Assembly: GCA_017934175.1 (NCBI GenBank)
Contig: JAGBKB010000081.1
Span: 50,535-114,534 of the forward strand
Length of the DNA: 64,000 nucleotides
Direction of reading: 5' to 3'
Origin: Lachnospiraceae bacterium
GTDB lineage: Bacteria > Bacillota > Clostridia > Lachnospirales > Lachnospiraceae
Shown here: one piece after another, positions 60,637 to 64,000 of the stretch
Layout of the letters: each line of letters begins with the position of its first letter
Numbering within the stretch: position 1 is the first letter of the stretch
The notes under the pieces: generated by a model
Told to the model about the DNA's origin: nothing
Database searches by the model: none
Seen by the model: only the letters and a program-made list of their open reading frames with translations
Made by a program: the position numbers and the translations under genes

Positions 60637-61233
60637 ATGAGAGAAAAAAATTATATTCCTATGCCTTATGTAATTAAACAAACAAGTAAAGGCGACCGTC
60701 AATATGACATATTTTCAAGACTTCTTGAAGAGAGAATTATATTTATAGCAGATGAGATAACAGATGATTTGTCATCAATAGTTATGGCACAACTTTTACT
60801 TCTTGAGTCAGAAGACCCAAAGAAAGATATAATGCTTTATATCAATAGCCCAGGTGGTTCAATTTCTGCTGGTATGGCAATTTATGATACTATGCAATAT
60901 ATTAAGTGTGATGTGCAAACTATATGTATGGGTATGGCTGCAAGTATGGGAGCATTTTTACTTGCAGGTGGAACTAAAGGAAAGAGATTTGCGCTCCCAC
61001 ATTCAGAGATTCTTATTCATCAACCTCTTGGTGGAGCACAAGGTCAAGCGACTGAAATAGAGATAGCGGCTAATCACATCATAAGAATAAAGAAACAGAT
61101 GAACACTATGCTTTCAGAATTTACTGGACAAGATTTTGACACTATTGCAAAGTCAACTGATAGAGATAATTGGATGACAGCGGAAGAGGCAAAAAACTTT
61201 GGTCTTATTGACAAAGTGATTGATAAACATTAG
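60637..61233 (+). CDS. clpP: ATP-dependent Clp protease proteolytic subunit
   Basis: This 198-residue serine protease forms the double-heptamer chamber. The triad is Ser103 in GMAASMGAF, His128 in ILIHQPLGG and Asp177 in STDRDNW. It works with ClpX, encoded 7 bases downstream, and degrades tagged or misfolded proteins. GAGAGGAG with an upstream stem-loop precedes ATG 60637. No CtsR operator is visible. Confidence 0.98.
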   Translation: MREKNYIPMPYVIKQTSKGDRQYDIFSRLLEERIIFIADEITDDLSSIVMAQLLLLESEDPKKDIMLYINSPGGSISAGMAIYDTMQYIKCDVQTICMGMAASMGAFLLAGGTKGKRFALPHSEILIHQPLGGAQGQATEIEIAANHIIRIKKQMNTMLSEFTGQDFDTIAKSTDRDNWMTAEEAKNFGLIDKVIDKH

Positions 61234-61240
61234 GAGATAT

Positions 61241-62548
61241 ATGGAAGATAAAATACCATTTTGTTCATTTTGTGGTAAGACAGCAAGTCAAGTTAGACAA
61301 CTTATAGCAGCACCAAAAGAAGATACATTTATTTGCGATGAATGTGTTGAATGGTGTATAGATTTACTTGATGCGGAGCTAGGGAAAGAAGAAATAGTTG
61401 AAAAAGATGGAAGTAGCAACATAAGTAAAATTCTTGAGAAGATAGACATACTTAAACCAACTATGATAAAATCTTATCTTGACCAGTATATAATAGGACA
61501 AGATGATGCAAAAAAGAGTCTTGCTGTGGCAGTTTACAATCACTATAAGAGAATAAAAAATAATGATAATGATGTAGATATACAGAAGTCAAACCTTTTA
61601 TTTATAGGCCCTACTGGTAGTGGAAAAACTTATATGGCAGAAACTCTTGCAAAATTTCTTGGTGTGCCATTTGCCATAGCAGATGCAACTACTCTTACTG
61701 AAGCAGGATATGTTGGTGAAGATGTAGAAAATGTTATTTTAAAACTTCTTGCGGCAGCAGATGGAGATGTAGCAAAAACTGAAATAGGAATAATCTACAT
61801 TGATGAGATAGATAAGATAACTAAAAAGGGTGAAAATGTAAGCATCACTCGAGATGTCTCTGGTGAAGGAGTGCAGCAGGCATTACTTAAAATCATAGAA
61901 GGCACGGAGGCAAATGTCCCACCAGCAGGTGGTAGAAAACATCCACAACAAGAATATATAAAAGTTAATACTAAAAATATTTTATTTATCTGTGGTGGAG
62001 CATTTGATGGGCTTGAAAATATTATAGAAAGTAGAATTAATACTTCTACAGTTGGATTTAATACAACTCTTGTAGATAAAAAAGATATAAAATATGATGA
62101 GTACATAAAAAAATGTGAAACTAAAGATTTAATAAAATATGGTTTGATACCAGAGTTGGTAGGAAGACTTCCAGTTGTAGCAACTCTTGAATCACTTGAT
62201 GAAGAAGCACTTATACAGATATTAACTGTTCCTAAAAATGCACTTATAAAGCAATATCAAAAACTTTTACATTTTGATGGTGTAGAACTTAAGTTTACAA
62301 ATGAAGCACTTAAACTTATGGCACATAAAGCAATGGAAAGAAATCTTGGTGCAAGAGGACTTCGAGGTATTATAGAAGAAATTATGAGAGATGTAATGTA
62401 TGAAGTTCCAGATGATTCAAAAATTGTAGAAGTAATTGTTGATGATAAGTGTATAAGTGAAGGCAAAAAGCCAGATTATATATACGGCGAGAAACCAGAT
62501 ATAAGACCACAAAAGGAACATAAGAAGGCAATACAAAAGTCAGCATAA
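61241..62548 (+). CDS. clpX: ATP-dependent Clp protease ATP-binding subunit ClpX
   Basis: The 435-residue AAA+ unfoldase has an N-terminal zinc-binding domain (Cys8, Cys11, Cys32, Cys35), Walker A GPTGSGKT (123-130), Walker [10 protein letters not shown], and the ClpP-binding and sensor motifs [11 protein letters not shown]. It feeds substrates to ClpP. ATG 61241 is the family start (the longer frame lacks a ribosome site); TAGGAGAT lies just upstream. Confidence 0.98.
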   Translation: MEDKIPFCSFCGKTASQVRQLIAAPKEDTFICDECVEWCIDLLDAELGKEEIVEKDGSSNISKILEKIDILKPTMIKSYLDQYIIGQDDAKKSLAVAVYNHYKRIKNNDNDVDIQKSNLLFIGPTGSGKTYMAETLAKFLGVPFAIADATTLTEAGYVGEDVENVILKLLAAADGDVAKTEIGIIYIDEIDKITKKGENVSITRDVSGEGVQQALLKIIEGTEANVPPAGGRKHPQQEYIKVNTKNILFICGGAFDGLENIIESRINTSTVGFNTTLVDKKDIKYDEYIKKCETKDLIKYGLIPELVGRLPVVATLESLDEEALIQILTVPKNALIKQYQKLLHFDGVELKFTNEALKLMAHKAMERNLGARGLRGIIEEIMRDVMYEVPDDSKIVEVIVDDKCISEGKKPDYIYGEKPDIRPQKEHKKAIQKSA

Positions 62549-62553
62549 ATGTA

Positions 62554-62578
62554 GGGCGGATGACATCCGCCCGTTTTT
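62554..62578 (+). terminator. Terminator of the clpP-clpX transcript
   Basis: GGGCGGAT (62554-62561) and ATCCGCCC (62565-62572) form an 8-bp stem with a 3-base loop, followed by GTTTTT. The core matches the terminator at 13636. Confidence 0.85.
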
Positions 62579-62602
62579 ATTTGGTGCATTTGTAAGAGTA
62601 GA

Positions 62603-62671
62603 TTGACAATTATATATAATTATGATAATATATAGTAATTATGATAAATTATAATAATTATGATAAATTAT
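62603..62671 (+). repeat. Iteron-like 19-bp-spaced repeats and promoter upstream of an ATPase
   Basis: TAATTATGATAAATTAT occurs exactly at 62636-62652 and 62655-62671, and a partial copy starts at 62617, giving a regular spacing of 19 bases. TTGACA at 62603-62608 lies just upstream. The repeats end 18 bases before the start codon at 62689. Confidence 0.6.
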
Positions 62672-62688
62672 GATAGAGGTATAAAAAT

Positions 62689-63738
62689 ATGAAAAATCCA
62701 TTTTCATTAGTATTTGGCAAAGAACCACAAATGCTAATAAATACATATGAACAGTATAATTTAATAAAAGATACTATTTTAGATGAAAATCCAGTATCAA
62801 ATACTTATTTAATTACAGGGGTAAGAGGCTCTGGTAAGACAGTATTGTTGACAAGAATTGAGAAATATTTTGATAGTTTACAAGATTTTATAGTTATTGA
62901 CATTAATCCAGAAATAGATATATTAGAGTATTTAGCAGGTAGTATATATGAAAAAAGTAATTCAAAGTTTAAATTTTTAAAAACCGAGTTTAGTTTTTCA
63001 TTTAAAGGGGTGTCTATCTCGCTTAGTGGTGAAAAGCCAGTATCAAATGTTATAACTCTGTTAGATAAATTATTAACTACTATTAAGAAGAATAATAAAA
63101 AAGTATTAATTTGTATTGATGATGTGGTGAGTAATACATATGTCAAGGCTTTTGTACAACAATTTCAAATAATGCTTAGAAAAGATTATCCAGTATTTTT
63201 GCTTATGACTGGCTTATATGAAAATGTTAGAAACCTACAAAATGAAAAATCATTGACATTTTTATATCGTGCACCTAAAATTCAAATTAATACATTAAGT
63301 TTAATTAGTATAGCAGAGTCATATGAAAAAGAATTAAATGTAGAAAAAAATGATGCTATTAAAATGTCAAAACTAACAAGTGGGTATGCATTTGCATATC
63401 AAGTGCTTGGATATATATTATTTGAACGAGAAAAACGAGTTGTTGACTATAATGTATTAAAACAATTTGATACTTATTTGAGAGAGTATGTATATGAAAA
63501 AGTTTATTTTGACTTATCGGAAACAGAAAGGAAAATCTTAAGAGCACTTGCAACTGACAATGACAACAAAGTGTCTAACATAATAGATGACATTGGGATT
63601 TCAAGAGAAAGTATGTCACAATATAGAGATAAACTTATTAAAAAAGGGCTACTTAATAAAGTTGGTTGGGGCAAACTTGATTTTGCTTTACCAAGATTTA
63701 GAGAATATATATTAGTACAAAGTGAATTTGAGATTTAG
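62689..63738 (+). CDS. AAA-type ATPase with C-terminal winged helix
   Basis: The 349-residue protein has Walker A GVRGSGKT (44-51), Walker B VLICIDDV near 140 and a C-terminal winged-helix domain (about 280-340, LSETERKILRALA, with ISRESMSQYRDKLIKKGLL). This is the layout of ATPase_2/Orc1-like bacterial ATPases, often found in accessory regions and of poorly known function. It lies behind three regularly spaced repeats, which could be its own binding sites. It is transcribed on its own, after the clpX terminator. Confidence 0.75.
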   Translation: MKNPFSLVFGKEPQMLINTYEQYNLIKDTILDENPVSNTYLITGVRGSGKTVLLTRIEKYFDSLQDFIVIDINPEIDILEYLAGSIYEKSNSKFKFLKTEFSFSFKGVSISLSGEKPVSNVITLLDKLLTTIKKNNKKVLICIDDVVSNTYVKAFVQQFQIMLRKDYPVFLLMTGLYENVRNLQNEKSLTFLYRAPKIQINTLSLISIAESYEKELNVEKNDAIKMSKLTSGYAFAYQVLGYILFEREKRVVDYNVLKQFDTYLREYVYEKVYFDLSETERKILRALATDNDNKVSNIIDDIGISRESMSQYRDKLIKKGLLNKVGWGKLDFALPRFREYILVQSEFEI

Positions 63739-63847
63739 AAAAAGTATAAAGACGTGCCAAAATCAAGAATAATATTATTGATAAATAGCATTATAGAAAA
63801 CAATATTTTTTACTTATGAAATCCATAATAACTTGACTTTATCACAC

Positions 63848-63862
63848 GGGGCTTTGCCCCAA
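63848..63862 (+). terminator. Possible terminator hairpin
   Basis: GGGGC/GCCCC around 63848-63860 with a 3-base loop follows the ATPase gene, with no clear T-run. It is a weak candidate. Confidence 0.35.
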
Positions 63863-63932
63863 TAGAGTATAATTATCGTGGGTTTTAACAAATTATCCTA
63901 TAAAAATTTGTTAAAAAAGTAGTACAAAAAAA

Positions 63933-63991
63933 GGAACACCTGATATATATTTATAAGTGGAAAAACAAATAAATATAGGAGGTGTTCCCCA
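63933..63991 (+). promoter_or_regulatory. Long hairpin that buries the ribosome site of the last gene
   Basis: GGAACACCT (63933-63941) pairs perfectly with AGGTGTTCC (63980-63988), and inside it TATATTTAT (63946-63954) pairs with ATAAATATA (63969-63977). Together they make about 18 bp. AGGAGG at 63977-63982, the ribosome site of ATG 63991, is buried in the stem. Confidence 0.65.
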
Positions 63992-64000
63992 TGAATAGGG
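63991..64000 (+). CDS. Start of a gene cut by the window end
   Basis: ATG 63991 begins MNR, 8 bases after AGGAGG. The sequence ends here, so the product cannot be identified. The hairpin around the ribosome site is common for transposase genes, so an insertion element is possible. Confidence 0.5.

Noticed and set aside
1..64000. tRNA or rRNA genes
   Set aside because: I read all intergenic gaps and saw no cloverleaf-like sequence or rRNA segment; a covariance search would be the decisive test.

Overview
The window is a strongly AT-rich chromosomal segment from a low-GC Gram-positive anaerobe of the Clostridia, most likely a member of the Lachnospiraceae. The reasons are the rplM-rpsI pair behind an L13-leader-like region, a HemZ-type radical SAM protein, a dimeric-type glycyl-tRNA synthetase, the tig-clpP-clpX run, signal peptides and lipoboxes of Gram-positive type, strong AGGAGG ribosome sites, and a Gram-positive Tad pilus locus with DUF5702-like and TadE-like proteins and no secretin. 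The species call is inference. Nearly all genes read on the + strand.

Region by region. 1-6.7 kb is an accessory region: an Rpn-type PD-(D/E)XK protein, an McrB/McrC restriction pair, a decayed DUF2130 gene and an unrecognised cysteine-rich protein. 6.7-9.1 kb holds thioredoxin, a DUF554 membrane protein, a very compact locus that looks like a par/Fst-type type I toxin-antitoxin system (30-residue hydrophobic peptide on the - strand, convergent short antisense RNA, shared terminator, direct repeats) and a secreted transglutaminase-like protein. 9.2-13.6 kb encodes a 1303-residue secreted leucine-rich-repeat protein and a small secreted protein resembling its N-terminus. 13.7-19.8 kb has hemZ, an ABC-F ATPase and an SGNH/MBOAT pair for O-acylation of a surface polymer. 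19.9-24 kb has two related secreted proteins, a polysaccharide deacetylase and a lipoprotein. 24.1-36.8 kb is a housekeeping run: rplM-rpsI, a lipoprotein, glmS, SGNH proteins, a copper ATPase fused in frame to a CopZ-like domain, greA, glyS and a DUF1538 permease with two P-II-like proteins.

37.2-58.4 kb is the most coherent system: a Tad (type IVc) pilus operon interleaved with a Ser/Thr phosphorylation circuit. In order: surface LRR lipoprotein, PP2C, Hanks-type kinase with a cell-wall-binding-repeat ectodomain, CpaE-like, CpaF, TadB, TadC, Flp pilin, unknown secreted protein, TadE-like, DUF5702-like, second TadE-like, prepilin peptidase, FHA protein, second prepilin peptidase, second PP2C, and two zinc-ribbon membrane proteins whose ectodomains match that of the kinase. 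A short D-(Y-N)-K-T-hydrophobic-M motif recurs in the FHA protein and both zinc-ribbon proteins. I propose it as the phospho-threonine site that couples kinase, FHA domain and phosphatases. 58.5-62.6 kb has a secreted GP-motif protein, trigger factor, clpP and clpX. 62.6 kb to the end has an ATPase behind iteron-like repeats and the start of a gene whose ribosome site is buried in a hairpin.

Signals that cut across the window: a recurrent extended -10 element TGATATAAT; two genes that start exactly 7 nt after it and so look leaderless; two genes whose Shine-Dalgarno is separated from the start codon by a perfect hairpin; and several genes with a small stem-loop directly before the Shine-Dalgarno. 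I saw no tRNA, rRNA or CRISPR array.
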